From: Plasmodiophora brassicae
Taxonomy: Eukaryota; Endomyxa; Phytomyxea; Plasmodiophorida; Plasmodiophoridae
Direction of reading: 5' to 3'
DNA length: 64,000 bases
Assembly: GCA_039704465.1 (NCBI GenBank)
Contig: JASFAU010000002.1
Location: 310,001 to 374,000, forward strand
The notes beneath the pieces were generated by a model, which saw only the letters and a list, made by a program, of their open reading frames with translations, did no database searches and was not told where the DNA came from. Positions 1-8,545 of the stretch are shown here, one piece after another. A program made the position numbers and the translations under genes. Each line of letters starts with the position of its first letter. Positions within the stretch are counted from its first letter, which is position 1.

Positions 1-240
1 ACGTACCGAGCTGACGCCGAGCTTCTGCTGTATGCAGACGGCCGTTGCCGCGCCGGACGCTGCGACGATGGCGGTGCTGTACGCCAGCGCCCTTACCGCC
101 ACTCCCGCCGATGACGCGGTAACCAGCACGCCTGAGCGGCGCACAGCAACAGCAGCGCCGGCCGTTAACGCGAATATCCCACCGAACAATGTCGCTAGCG
201 CTCGGGGCCAGACGTTGCCGTCGTCACTCGTGGCATCCAT
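1..240 (-). CDS. TMEM242: TMEM242-like small membrane protein, C-terminus cut by window edge
   Basis: Reading the minus strand from an ATG at 240 gives an open frame of 80 codons that runs off the window at position 1. Two hydrophobic stretches are visible: residues about 16-33 (a glycine/alanine-rich segment containing LFGGIFALTAGA) and residues about 50-70. The end of the frame, AVRALAYS followed by QQKLGVSSVR, lines up with the conserved C-terminal half of TMEM242 (DUF1358), where a similar ALRALGW and KALGVHS pattern occurs. TMEM242 is an inner mitochondrial membrane protein implicated in ATP synthase c-ring assembly. The assignment rests on recalled family pattern and a short stretch, so it is moderate. 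The next gene (chromodomain) lies on the same strand with its stop 216 nt upstream of this ATG. Confidence 0.5.
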   Translation of the reverse strand, partial: MDATSDDGNVWPRALATLFGGIFALTAGAAVAVRRSGVLVTASSAGVAVRALAYSTAIVAASGAATAVCIQQKLGVSSVR

Positions 241-455
241 TGTGCGCGCGGGCCCCGCACACGCGACTGACCATCGTGAGGACGCAGCAGACAGAAAGCA
301 CGAACGTTAACGAGGTTGGCAAGGCGTTTAGACAATATGGTGGATATTCGCCGGGTATTTGACTACAGGAGGGGCATTTCGGGCAGGATATTCGTGTTGC
401 CCGTCAGTTCCGCATTCAGGCTGATCTCAGCCAGGATCCTGTAGCGCGGGAACGA

Positions 456-1385
456 TCAGCCGGCATCGAAAGGCAAGGGCACAACCGGACGTGTGTACCT
501 CTTGAGAGACGCGTTCTCGTCCAGCAACGCAAGGTTCTGAGCTCTCAGCTGGGATATTACGTCAGCCAAGGCTGGGTCGTCGGTGGCGGCGGCGGCCTTA
601 GCCGGCGGGGGAGCTGGCCGCTCGGTTTCGGTCGTGTCCTCGGACCGACTGCCTGCAGAGCGGGGCGCTTTCGGTATCGATTTCCGCATGGCACGCTTCT
701 TCTTTGGCGGCGGCGGTGATTCGGTGATGGTGACCGGGCGCCGCCGGTGCCCTCCGCCATCCCGTTCGCCCCATGACTTTCGCGCCAGGCGCCGCGGCCG
801 TACTGGAGTGCGGTCAGCAGGCCTGCTGTCGTCATCGTGTTCGCGCCCAGCCTTGCCCGACGACTTCCGGGCGATCCGCTTCGCCCGACTTGATGACCCG
901 GGCGTCGGGGCGGCACGGTTCGGCGTTGAATTGCGGCTGGTCGTCAGTACGTTGGGTTTGCGCGCCGGAGACGACCGCTTCGAGGAGGAGGACTTTGGCG
1001 TCCTCGCTGCATCGCTCGAGCGACGACGAAACTCGGCCAACTTCTTCGGGCAGTTCAGGTGTTCTATAGGCTCCCAGGTATTGTCTGACGCAGCGCTGCG
1101 AGACAGAACGGCAGTCAGTTCACCCGAGTTCGCAGGAGCTCCTGGCAGCCACGCTGTCTTACTATCCCTTCCATTTAATCTGTGCCAATGCGCATCCGTC
1201 AGTTGTGGGCGGGCCGAGAACCAGGCCGGCAGTTCACCGACCTCGTACTCGACGCGTTTCGTCTCCGGGTTCGATCGTCGCCCCACGATCCTCTCGACCT
1301 GGCGCCGACAAATTTGGTACCCTGACGCATCAACATATCCGCTGACGTGCCTGACCTCAAAGTCTTTGGACTCGACGTCGGACAT
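456..1385 (-). CDS. Chromodomain protein, four exons with a 17-nt microexon
   Basis: A naive open frame runs through this locus, but the chromodomain only becomes continuous if three introns are removed: 1299-1355 (57 nt), 1180-1241 (62 nt) and 1096-1162 (67 nt), all GT-AG. Exons are 1356-1385, 1242-1298, 1163-1179 (17 nt) and 456-1095, giving 247 residues. The spliced N-terminus reads KDFEVERIVGRR, then EYEIKWKGYAASDNTWEP, then HLNCPKKLAEF: the aromatic-cage and Trp-Glu-Pro pattern of an HP1/Polycomb-type methyl-lysine-binding chromodomain, residues about 7-60. The remainder is basic and Ser/Pro/Arg-rich with several KRIARK- and KKKR-like clusters (probable nuclear localisation and nucleic-acid contact), ending in a short heptad-like segment near residue 215. 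No chromoshadow domain is recognisable. A likely histone-mark reader; its target is unknown. The inverted end of a mobile element lies about 100 nt upstream of the start codon. Confidence 0.85.
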   Translation of the reverse strand: MSDVESKDFEVRHVSGYVDASGYQICRRQVERIVGRRSNPETKRVEYEVGELPAWFSARPQLTDAHWHRLNGRDSKTAWLPGAPANSGELTAVLSRSAASDNTWEPIEHLNCPKKLAEFRRRSSDAARTPKSSSSKRSSPARKPNVLTTSRNSTPNRAAPTPGSSSRAKRIARKSSGKAGREHDDDSRPADRTPVRPRRLARKSWGERDGGGHRRRPVTITESPPPPKKKRAMRKSIPKAPRSAGSRSEDTTETERPAPPPAKAAAATDDPALADVISQLRAQNLALLDENASLKRYTRPVVPLPFDAG

Positions 1386-1544
1386 GGCGCGATGGGCGCG
1401 CACCGCAAACGAGGCGAGCGGCGAAGACGGCAACCTTTTGCGCGCGCGCGGAGTCCTGGAGGGGGCTTCCTGTTGGTTACGTCTAGTGATGCGGGTATTT
1501 GAAATACGTATTTTAAATAGGTACAACCACCGGAAGGTATATTT

Positions 1545-1743
1545 GGATCACAGGGACACAATTTATGGATCACGGGGACACAAACATTGGATCACGGGGA
1601 CATAATTTTTGGATCATGGGGACACAATTTTTGCATCACGCGGACCAAATTGGCGGATCGGGCGGACAAGTTAAAATGGATCACCGGGACGGATTTCGTG
1701 GATCGTTGGGCCAAATCAAATGGATCAGGCGACCGCATGTGGC
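1545..1743 (+). repeat. Left-end 22-bp iterons, nine units
   Basis: Copies of a unit beginning GGATCACGGGGACACAATTT start at 1545, 1567, 1589, 1611, 1633, 1655, 1678, 1700 and 1722, a strict 22-bp period with one 23-bp step. The outer four units are almost identical; the inner five keep GGATC and GGGAC with substitutions. Confidence 0.9.
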
Positions 1744-1914
1744 GAGGCGAATGCATCAACGTTGAGCGTCGCAAGTCGTCAGAGTCGGCATGCAAATAGT
1801 GGTAAGCGTAATGTACTTGACGGGCAGCATCACATTGGCAATGTGATTCAGTGATTCACAGCAGAAGGAGACGAACCGTCTCATCTCATTCGGCGTCGGC
1901 GGGGGCGACCAGCG

Positions 1915-2184
1915 ATGTACCCTGAACGGATCCCGAGGTTGGATCCCACGATCGCCGCAGACGCGAGAATCGGTCAGGTCGAATTCACGTCGGCGGCTAC
2001 AGAAGCACGACGCGCTGCCGACAAACGGCGCTTAGACGACCAGTGCCGGGTCGTGCGTGAGAAGTCTCGGCAGCGTGCAACGCAGCAATTGCTCCCACTA
2101 CAATGCGCTGTTGATCACGTTCGCGCCGTTGCTGACAGAAAGATAAGTCGCTACCATGAGTTGGCGCCTGATCGTCAACAGTAG
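1915..2184 (+). CDS. Open frame inside the mobile element, 89 codons
   Basis: An ATG-initiated frame between the inverted ends encodes a charged, Arg/Asp/Gln-rich segment predicted mainly helical (stretch EARRAADKRRLDD). It stops at 2182-2184, and a GT lies just at the stop, so it may be the first exon of a spliced gene that continues into the 2363-2782 frame. No family recognised. It may be only a chance frame. Confidence 0.25.
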   Translation: MYPERIPRLDPTIAADARIGQVEFTSAATEARRAADKRRLDDQCRVVREKSRQRATQQLLPLQCAVDHVRAVADRKISRYHELAPDRQQ

Positions 2185-2362
2185 TTCGAGAACGAGGTCG
2201 CCCAGTGGAGTAACCGACTACTAGCCAGTGACCAGGGAAGTGGGGTGCTCTCAGTCCACCGTATCGCGGCACTTGAACGAGGTCTCGAATGCTCACGACG
2301 GTATTCCGTGAGGAGCGCGCCGTAAGCTATCCGATGTCCAGCTTGACGCAGCAGCCCGATTT

Positions 2363-2782
2363 ATGTTTGTCTGTCCTGGGTCGACTCTTGCACTTGCGAA
2401 GAAGTTCCTGAAGCTATCCTACGATGTCGACGTTTCTGAAAAAACATTGAGCGGGCACTTGGGCGACCGAGTTGGGTTCCGACTTGGCGATTTTAAGTCG
2501 TTCCACATCAGGCGTAATGCGCAAGAGACCATCGATAAGCGGCTGGATGTCGATGATCTCCTGAACAGTTATCTACCACATTTCTACGAGGAGTACACAC
2601 CGGACCACTGCCAGCACCTTCGCGACGTTTTCGGTTGCTCCCGTTTAACCAAGGATTTCATTGAGAACTGGTACGGCGCTCAAACGCAGACGAGTTCATC
2701 GGGACCCGGCGACGACAATGACAACGCTCCTCAAGGACCACCTGGAGAACCTGCCACTGACTACCACCCACCTCTCGCCTAG
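2363..2782 (+). CDS. Hypothetical protein encoded inside the mobile element
   Basis: This is the best open frame between the inverted ends, 139 codons from an ATG at 2363 (the frame is open back to a stop at 2309). The first 110 residues have globular composition (KKFLKLSYDVDVSEKTLSGH, then DFKSFHIRRNAQE, then HFYEEYTPDHCQHL). The last 30 are acidic and Pro/Gly-rich. I do not recognise a DDE transposase triad, zinc finger or recombinase motif. It could be the last exon of an element-encoded protein or a captured host fragment. Confidence 0.35.
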   Translation: MFVCPGSTLALAKKFLKLSYDVDVSEKTLSGHLGDRVGFRLGDFKSFHIRRNAQETIDKRLDVDDLLNSYLPHFYEEYTPDHCQHLRDVFGCSRLTKDFIENWYGAQTQTSSSGPGDDNDNAPQGPPGEPATDYHPPLA

Positions 2783-2802
2783 ACACCTATCCTGTTGAGG
2801 GA

Positions 2803-2956
2803 CACAATAAATGCATCATGATCCATTCACGTTGTCTGTCTGATCCATCATTTTGTTCCACGTGATGCAAAAATAATGTCCCCATGATCCAAAAATTGTG
2901 TCCCCGTGATCCAATGTTTGTGTCCCCGTGATCCATAAATTGTGTCCCTGTGATCC
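2803..2956 (-). repeat. Right-end 22-bp iterons, seven units, inverted
   Basis: On the minus strand the same GGATCA...GGGACA unit begins at 2956, 2934, 2912, 2890, 2868, 2846 and 2824, again at exactly 22 bp. The outer five match the left-end units position by position, including the GCATCACG variant at the fifth place. Confidence 0.9.
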
Positions 2957-2975
2957 AAAAATACCTTCCGGTGGT

Positions 2976-3657
2976 TGTATTTAAAATACATTTTAAAATA
3001 CCTCCCGAATTTTGGGTCATTTTTTATATTTTAAATTGCCCAGCATGCAGAGCAGGCCCTAGCTGCCAGGCGACCATCACAGGGCATCACGGGGTCGTAG
3101 ACTCGTGGTACGTGGGTCCATGGTCCGTTCCAAGTTCGCGAGGCATGCAGTTTGCGTGCTTACGCTTGTCAGTGCCGAGTGTCGACCGACGCCGGAGCCC
3201 GGAGACGACGTAGTCCCGACGCCGATGGGTCGTACTTAAGCGTGAGTGCCCCCGAGATAGCATTCATGAGCAGTTCAAACGGATTCCGAAACCTGCCGGT
3301 TGCGCTTTGGATCAAGCAGCGTGCAATCAGTGCTCCGACCGTGTTCCATACTCCAAGCAAACTATGGATCGTCATGCGAGTACAGGCCGGACTGACGAGC
3401 GCAACTTACCCATCGAGCATTCTTGGTCAGTACAGTACCTGGGCAACTTCGACTTCGAGGAAGTTGTCGAATTAGAGGAATGGTTATAACCGGCCGCAAC
3501 GAACGTGACTGGAATATACGTACTGCTATCGGCGTCGCTATGTGCCGCTGTGCTGTGGTAATGGTATTTCTGAATAAAAAATATTCGAGTATATTTTAAA
3601 ATGCATTTTAAAATATTTAAAATATTCGAAATTCCCAAAATATTTTAAAATACAACA
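2976..3657. repeat. AT-rich inverted pair abutting the element
   Basis: GTTGTATTTAAAATACATTT at about 2978 is matched, inverted, by ATTTTAAAATACAAC ending at 3657, with further AT-rich palindromic sequence around 3572-3650. The intervening roughly 550 bp is ordinary GC content with only short frames (largest 3152-3475, 107 codons, no recognisable content). It may be a second, degenerate element sharing the same outer tip, or a nested insertion. Confidence 0.4.
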
Positions 3658-3659
3658 CT

Positions 3660-4311
3660 AGTTACGTCGCTTACGTTACAGGCCAGCACTGTACTCGTCA
3701 GCCCACGTGCCGCTGCTCCTGCAACGATGGTTTCGTTTGCTAGCTTGCTGACAGGTTCGGGAACCGCACTGGCAGGCCAAGATACACGCGGGATCCCTGT
3801 ACCAATAACGACCAGGAAACCATGTTGGTCGATAAAGCACCTGACCAGGTATCGGAGTCATTGCCGAAGTTGTACAGAAACGAGGTATGCTCACCTATGG
3901 CGATGGGCTGGACGGTCACCTGTGGATCTCGGTGCTGAGAGGACAAACAGGAACGATTCGCGTGGCGAGCGTTCGACGTTGGGAGCAGCCATTGCCACTT
4001 CGAGCGGCCGTTGTCGTCGAGTGAAGGAAGTTGAGGACATAGCAGAGGTTGTCGACAGACTGGTCGTCGACGATGGGCTTGCACATTTCTCCAGCACTGT
4101 TCCTTGCGATACAGTTGACATTAATCGGGGCGCACTTGAATCGGAGCGCAGCAGACATTGCATGGGAAACGTCTGGAACCGAAGGTCACTGCCATGGTCT
4201 TCTCGCTGCTCGGCACGAACGTTGCCAACTAGCAATCTCGGACGCCGCGTGACGTCGTGGCCGTCCGTGAATATGCCCTCCAACTGCTTCGAAGGGGGCT
4301 ACGTCTATTGT
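3660..4311. other. Unresolved 650-bp stretch, possible minus-strand gene
   Basis: Frames overlap on both strands. On the minus strand an ATG at 4158 opens 80 codons containing CKPIVDDQSVDNLCYVLNFL, and another frame at 3740-4084 contains IGEHTSFLYNFGNDSDTWSG. Both have protein-like composition, but I could not join them with an in-frame GT-AG intron of the size used elsewhere. It may be a decayed or unusual spliced gene. Confidence 0.25.
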
Positions 4312-5043
4312 TTATAGGTTGTTAGCTCGCCGAAGGTTCTCAAGGTTTTGATTGGCCTGGCGACCTCTGGCACAGAGTTCCCGTGTCTCTTCGTTGATGG
4401 CGTCGAGCATGGCCTGCAGTCGTTTCATCGTAGACGTGCTAGATAGCATTGTATCGCCGCCCTGTTTTAAAATGGTATCGATTCGTTTCCTGGCGACGGC
4501 GATGTCTTCGCGCCTGAGTTCAATCCGCCGGGCCAGCCGGCGGCGACAGCGAACTGTTTCTTTGTGTTGCTCAAGAGCGTCGATCTCTTGCTTGCTGGGG
4601 ACCCCAAACGAGGCATTGTCGACCGGTGATGGCGCTTCGCTGCTAGCCAACGGTTCGTCAAGGTCAATCTCGAGCGCAGACTTCACTGCCTCACTGACGA
4701 TGCCGTTCTTGCTGGCCAGGTCCCCCAATGTTCGCTTCGCTATTCGTATTGACAGCTGGAGGTCCCTCGTGATCGCTTCGAGACGAGCCGAGTCCCGCTG
4801 TACGTCTTGCAGGTTGCGACGCGCCGTTCGCACATCGTTATGCAGATCTTCGACGTCGCGAACAATATGGTCCTGCGAGCCAGCTGTTGACGTTGCCGTT
4901 GGTACGATGGCTTGGGGAAGACCAAGAGACTGGAGCACATCGGTTGGCGGCAGCGTCCCGACTGGCGCGACGACATCGATATGGACCATAGGTGTTCTGG
5001 CAGGCGCATTGCTGACGTCGTCGGAAAGAGTCGTCGACGACAT
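4312..5043 (-). CDS. Hypothetical coiled-coil protein, single exon
   Basis: An uninterrupted ATG-to-stop frame of 243 residues. Residues about 60-125 and 150-243 carry heptad-like spacing of leucine, isoleucine and valine in a highly charged background (HNDVRTARRNLQDVQRDSAR; ELCARGRQANQNLENLRRAN), predicting two long coiled coils separated by an acidic/Ser-rich linker. The N-terminus is Thr/Pro/Val-rich and probably disordered. No membrane segment or signal peptide. I do not recognise the family; tethering, cytoskeletal or kinetochore-type scaffolds are compatible. Codon use is like that of neighbouring genes. It is transcribed in the same direction as the downstream-numbered citrate carrier, 268 nt away. 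Confidence 0.6.
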   Translation of the reverse strand: MSSTTLSDDVSNAPARTPMVHIDVVAPVGTLPPTDVLQSLGLPQAIVPTATSTAGSQDHIVRDVEDLHNDVRTARRNLQDVQRDSARLEAITRDLQLSIRIAKRTLGDLASKNGIVSEAVKSALEIDLDEPLASSEAPSPVDNASFGVPSKQEIDALEQHKETVRCRRRLARRIELRREDIAVARKRIDTILKQGGDTMLSSTSTMKRLQAMLDAINEETRELCARGRQANQNLENLRRANNL

Positions 5044-5310
5044 ATCTAGGTGCCGTAGAGAGCACGCTGATGGAATACATCCAGTCCCAGGACCTGGACG
5101 ACACTAGGACATGCGCGCCAACCGCTGCTGCTGCTTCTGCAGACACCGACACTCGAGGGCTAAACTCAACTCGCGATTCACGAATGGCAACAGACGTAGT
5201 GCAGAAGGTCTAGTGTGAGGCCGTGTATACCCTGAGGACACTGATATGAGGGCGGTTCGAGCACGCTGCCTTATTTGTAGTCGCTGGTGTCCCATACAGC
5301 ATCGAGAGCC

Positions 5311-6691
5311 CTATAATAAACGACGCATGAGCAACCTTGTTTGAACACGCATCGAGCCTACGGCGTACTTGTTGATGAGGTCGACAAGCGTAAACACCAG
5401 AGCGACATCGCCGCACACTCTGCCGAGTCGAGGTACAGTGCCCTGTTGCAGAGAATTACGCGGCGGAAAGCAATCGCAGAGGCCATGCGTGCAACCAACC
5501 TTGTAGAAACCAACAAAACCCTCTTCTCGCGCAATCGCCTTGACGCAGTCCCACGAGTTCTTGTACTTTGCAGAATCGAGCCCTTGCTGCGAAACGTTAC
5601 GGTTTGTACGCAGAACGCGAGGGCTGACGACGAACCATTCTGCTCTTGACAACGTCAATCGGCGTGTTGCCAAACACGCTAGCCGCGCCGGCCGCCGCCC
5701 CACACAGTGCCGTGGCAACTGACCTGCGACGCCGTCGACGTCAGTGTTTGGCAACGGCGTCGACCCGGATGTGAACCTGACCCGATGTCCTTCTTTGGGT
5801 CCCCTCCCTGAAGCAGGCCCTTCAGCTCACCGAACACGAAGAACCGAATCATCTGGTTGCTGCCTTGCTTGAGGACAGTTGGGCCCAAGCCTTTGTAGCA
5901 GCCCTGGATCCCTTCCTGTTCGACGGGTAACGTTCGCTCGCACGCCCAGCTGGGACAACATGCAACTACCTACCTGCTGCATGACTTGGATGATGCCGCC
6001 CAGGCCAGGTTTATACTTCGGTACATCACGAGACAAGTCGTGGACCAGTTTGACCTTGGGAGCACATGTTACGACCAACGCTCGCAGGCACTGGTTGCCC
6101 CGGACCAGACCTTAATCGTTTCCTAGCAGCATATTCAGTTATAGCCCGTGATTAGGACCTCCGCGATTTGATCCGAACCATTGGTGTGACGATCAGGATA
6201 GCCTCAGCGACGCCGGCGCCCAGCCCTGCCAGGAGCGTGTTCGTGCGGGACAGTTCGCCCTTGCTGTCCATCAGCGTGTTCCGAAGCAGATCGTACGTGC
6301 CGAATCGGACAGCGCTCTTCGGCACCGAGCCGTACAGCAGCGAACCCATTCCTAAGACATTCGCCGACCGGTTCACGACCACATCTTCCCGGATGTCCCG
6401 CGAGCGAACCTCTGTACAGGCCCCGGAACCCATGCTGACCGATCGTCTGCTTCACGACGTCAAACGACCCTTTGTAACGGCGTTCGGCGCCGAGTTTGCT
6501 GTCCAGCTGCAGCAGCGTCTTGCAGAACTCGGTCGGGTACATGCAGACGATCTGCACGCGCTCGCATCGCATCGGGCGCCCTCCGACGGGCGGAACGGGC
6601 GCGTTCGTACCTCAACGCCGCCGGCTATCCCGCCGGACACCAGCGACTTCACGGGATGGCGCTTGTCCTTGCCCGACGACGGCACCCCCAT
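5311..6691 (-). CDS. SLC25A1: Mitochondrial citrate/tricarboxylate carrier (SLC25A1 type), nine exons
   Basis: Exons 6611-6691, 6410-6551, 6179-6351, 6111-6122, 5974-6054, 5782-5915, 5636-5723, 5500-5586 and 5311-5442 join to 309 residues, the normal length of the family. All eight introns are 49-59 nt. The product has the three mitochondrial-carrier repeats, with [21 protein letters not shown] and [13 protein letters not shown] as the P-x-[DE]-x-x-K signatures, plus tricarboxylate-carrier hallmarks [13 protein letters not shown] and [13 protein letters not shown]. It should exchange mitochondrial citrate for malate across the inner membrane, exporting acetyl units for lipid synthesis. Exon 4 is only 12 nt and encodes exactly Glu-Thr-Ile-Lys of the second signature. 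Several donors are weak (GTTCGG, GTCTGG). Assignment to citrate rather than another tricarboxylate is by sequence resemblance. Confidence 0.92.
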
Positions 6692-6933
6692 CGTGCCCGC
6701 CCACCAAATACCACGTCCACGCCCGGACTATATATTGTCGGCCGCCGCCGTACACGATCCCGCTGCCTGTCCCGAACGCGAGTCACCGCCGCTCGTCGCC
6801 TACCCGTCGTGCCGCTGACGTGCCCGGCCGCCCGCGAGTGAAGCGGCCACCGGCCGTAACGAAAACGAACCTGGCGGCCGAGATCGCACCACGGCACAGG
6901 TCAAGGACGGCCTGCCATCCGAGCTCGCGGGTA

Positions 6934-6952
6934 GATGATGATGATGATGATG
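6934..6952 (+). repeat. ATG/GAT trinucleotide microsatellite
   Basis: About six GAT/ATG repeats in the spacer between the citrate carrier and ETHE1. Confidence 0.7.
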
Positions 6953-6970
6953 CCGCCACTACCGGGTTCA

Positions 6971-7817
6971 TTAGGCGCTGGGCTGGATGCCGCATTTGAG
7001 GTTCGCGGGCACAGCGATGTCGATCTTCGCGGGGCGCGGCAGGTTCAGGTTGGCCATGATGGCGATGAATTCGGGCAGCGTCTTCGTCAGGCGCGGGTTG
7101 TACTGCTTCTCCTCGCCGATCGTCGACGCCGTAAACCCTTTGTAGTCGTGCGCCGGATAGACCAGCGTGTCGTCCGGCAACGTGAACAGCTTCTTGTGGA
7201 CGGATTCGTACAGCCGGGTGCTGTCGCCTTCCTGGAAATCCGTCCGTCCGCACCCGCGAATCAGCAACGTGTCGCCGGTGAACACCGCCAAGGTCGCATC
7301 GGGTCCCCGCAGGACATATGAGATGCAGCCGTTCGTGTGGCCAGGTGTCGCTCGGCACTCCAACCAGAACCTGAACGGGACGGTAAGAGATGTGCCGATA
7401 GCAGGCGCATGAAGAGCGACACGTACTTCCCGAATTCAATCTTGTCATTGTCTCTAACCTTCACGTCGGAAGTGCATCCGCTGTCCGCGCTGATGACGCT
7501 CTTCGTGCCCGGGATCATCTGCTTCAGGACGCCGGTCCCGGTCACGTGGTCGGCATGGCAGTGCGTGTTGATGGCGTACTTCAAGTCGAACCCGAGCTGC
7601 CTGATCAGGTTCGCATCACGATCCGCACAGACGTCCACCGGGTCGATCAGGATCGCCGCCTTCGCCGCACGGTCCGCCAGCAGGTACGTGTACCTGGCCA
7701 AGCACGAACGTCAGCGGGATGCGCGTGCCTCTCTGGGGCGACGGCCTACGTTGACGACTGCGCCTCAAACAGCTGCCGAAAGAACAGGCCCGGGATCGAT
7801 GCTGACAACGACGCCAT
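6971..7817 (-). CDS. ETHE1: Mitochondrial persulfide dioxygenase ETHE1
   Basis: Exons 7750-7817, 7427-7693 and 6971-7370 (introns 56 and 56 nt) give 244 residues. The protein is a metallo-beta-lactamase-fold enzyme that oxidises glutathione persulfide to sulfite with O2 in the mitochondrial sulfide-detoxification pathway. Visible motifs: THCHADH (His/Asp iron ligands of the fold), PGHT (third metal His), FTGD (bridging Asp), the ETHE1-specific RGCGRTDFQ around the glutathione site, and PAHDY (distal His). The short N-terminus [17 protein letters not shown] is hydrophobic/basic, consistent with import, and the FFRQLFEA stretch matches the family start. No C-terminal rhodanese domain is present. 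Stop codon lies 280 nt from the carrier start on the same strand. Confidence 0.93.
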
Positions 7818-8066
7818 CCGACGCGCGATCGACCTCTGGCCAGGGACGGGTGGACCGAAACTCTGTCACAGAAGGCCGCACTGCAATCCCATCGGCCTGC
7901 TGCTGAGGGCCCCCACCGGCGCCCTGTTGCACTCATTTTCGGCCCCCTATGTAGTACAGTACTGGGGTTCACCAGTTTTCTGTAGACTGTAAAATGGGCC
8001 CCGTTGGCTGCCGGCTGTAGCGGACTGCAGCAGCGGCGGCGGTGCGTGCGACCACTGCGCGTGGCG

Positions 8067-8529
8067 ATGGCCATGGACGGCCGCCTGGACGTGCTGAACG
8101 AATCCTGCGACCTGCTGATCAGCGAGATGGCGCGCCTCGTGGCGTCGCTGTCGACGACGCCGCTGCCGGCGGCCATGTCGGATATCGCCGATGTGGCCAT
8201 CGCGAACAACGCGCAGCGCGCGCAGGTTACCGCCCATGCGCAGCGTACGCCCGTCGGTCGTCCTGCACACCGCTGCCCCTCAATTGTCCACAGGCATGGC
8301 GCTGGCCGCGCAGTCGATATCGTCGATCGTCTCCGAGGTGAAGGTCGCCCACGCGCTGTACGATTCGGAAGCGCGTCGCAGGAACATGCTGTCTGTGGTC
8401 GCAGCCGCCAACGAGCAAACCTCGCTGGCGTACGACCAGATCGACCGGCTGCGCAGCGACATCAGCCGCGCCATCGACGACATCCACCGGCACCTGGAGA
8501 CGAGCGCCTGCCCGCCCGCCCATCGATAA
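8067..8529 (+). CDS. Small helical protein, two exons, unknown
   Basis: An exon from ATG 8067 encodes MDGRLDVLNESCDLLISEMA-type helical sequence; a second from about 8294 encodes VKVAHALYDSEARRRNMLSV and ANEQTSLAYDQIDRLRSDIS. Joining 8067-8244 to 8294-8529 (49-nt intron) preserves frame and gives 137 residues; an alternative 88-nt intron (8226-8313) is also in frame. The protein is almost entirely amphipathic helix with coiled-coil spacing, no membrane segment. Size and composition recall subunits of BLOC-, Mediator- or kinetochore-type assemblies, but I cannot assign one. Divergently transcribed from ETHE1 with about 250 nt between start codons. Confidence 0.55.
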
Positions 8530-8545
8530 AACGATCTGAACGAGT

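Larger units (their letters stand above)
1492..3012. mobile_element. DNA-transposon-like element with long terminal inverted repeats made of 22-bp units
   Basis: The sequence from about 1492 rightwards and the reverse complement of the sequence from about 3012 leftwards are nearly identical for some 150 bp: an AT-rich outer tip (GTATTTnAAATACGTATTTTAAATA-like), then ACAACCACCGGAAGGTAT, then an iterated 22-bp block. Similarity decays inward. About 1.2 kb of internal DNA holds two forward open frames (1915-2184 and 2363-2782) that I cannot assign to a known transposase. I could not identify a clean target-site duplication. The structure (long TIRs with many subterminal repeats) is typical of cut-and-paste elements whose transposase binds iterons. 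Whether this copy is autonomous, or a deletion derivative with cargo, is unknown. Confidence 0.75.

Noticed and set aside
583..1605. 340-codon plus-strand frame opposite the chromodomain gene
   Set aside because: The minus strand yields a perfect spliced chromodomain; this is its shadow.
1545..1743. CRISPR-like array
   Set aside because: Units are contiguous 22-mers without spacers and mirrored at the other end, in a eukaryotic context.
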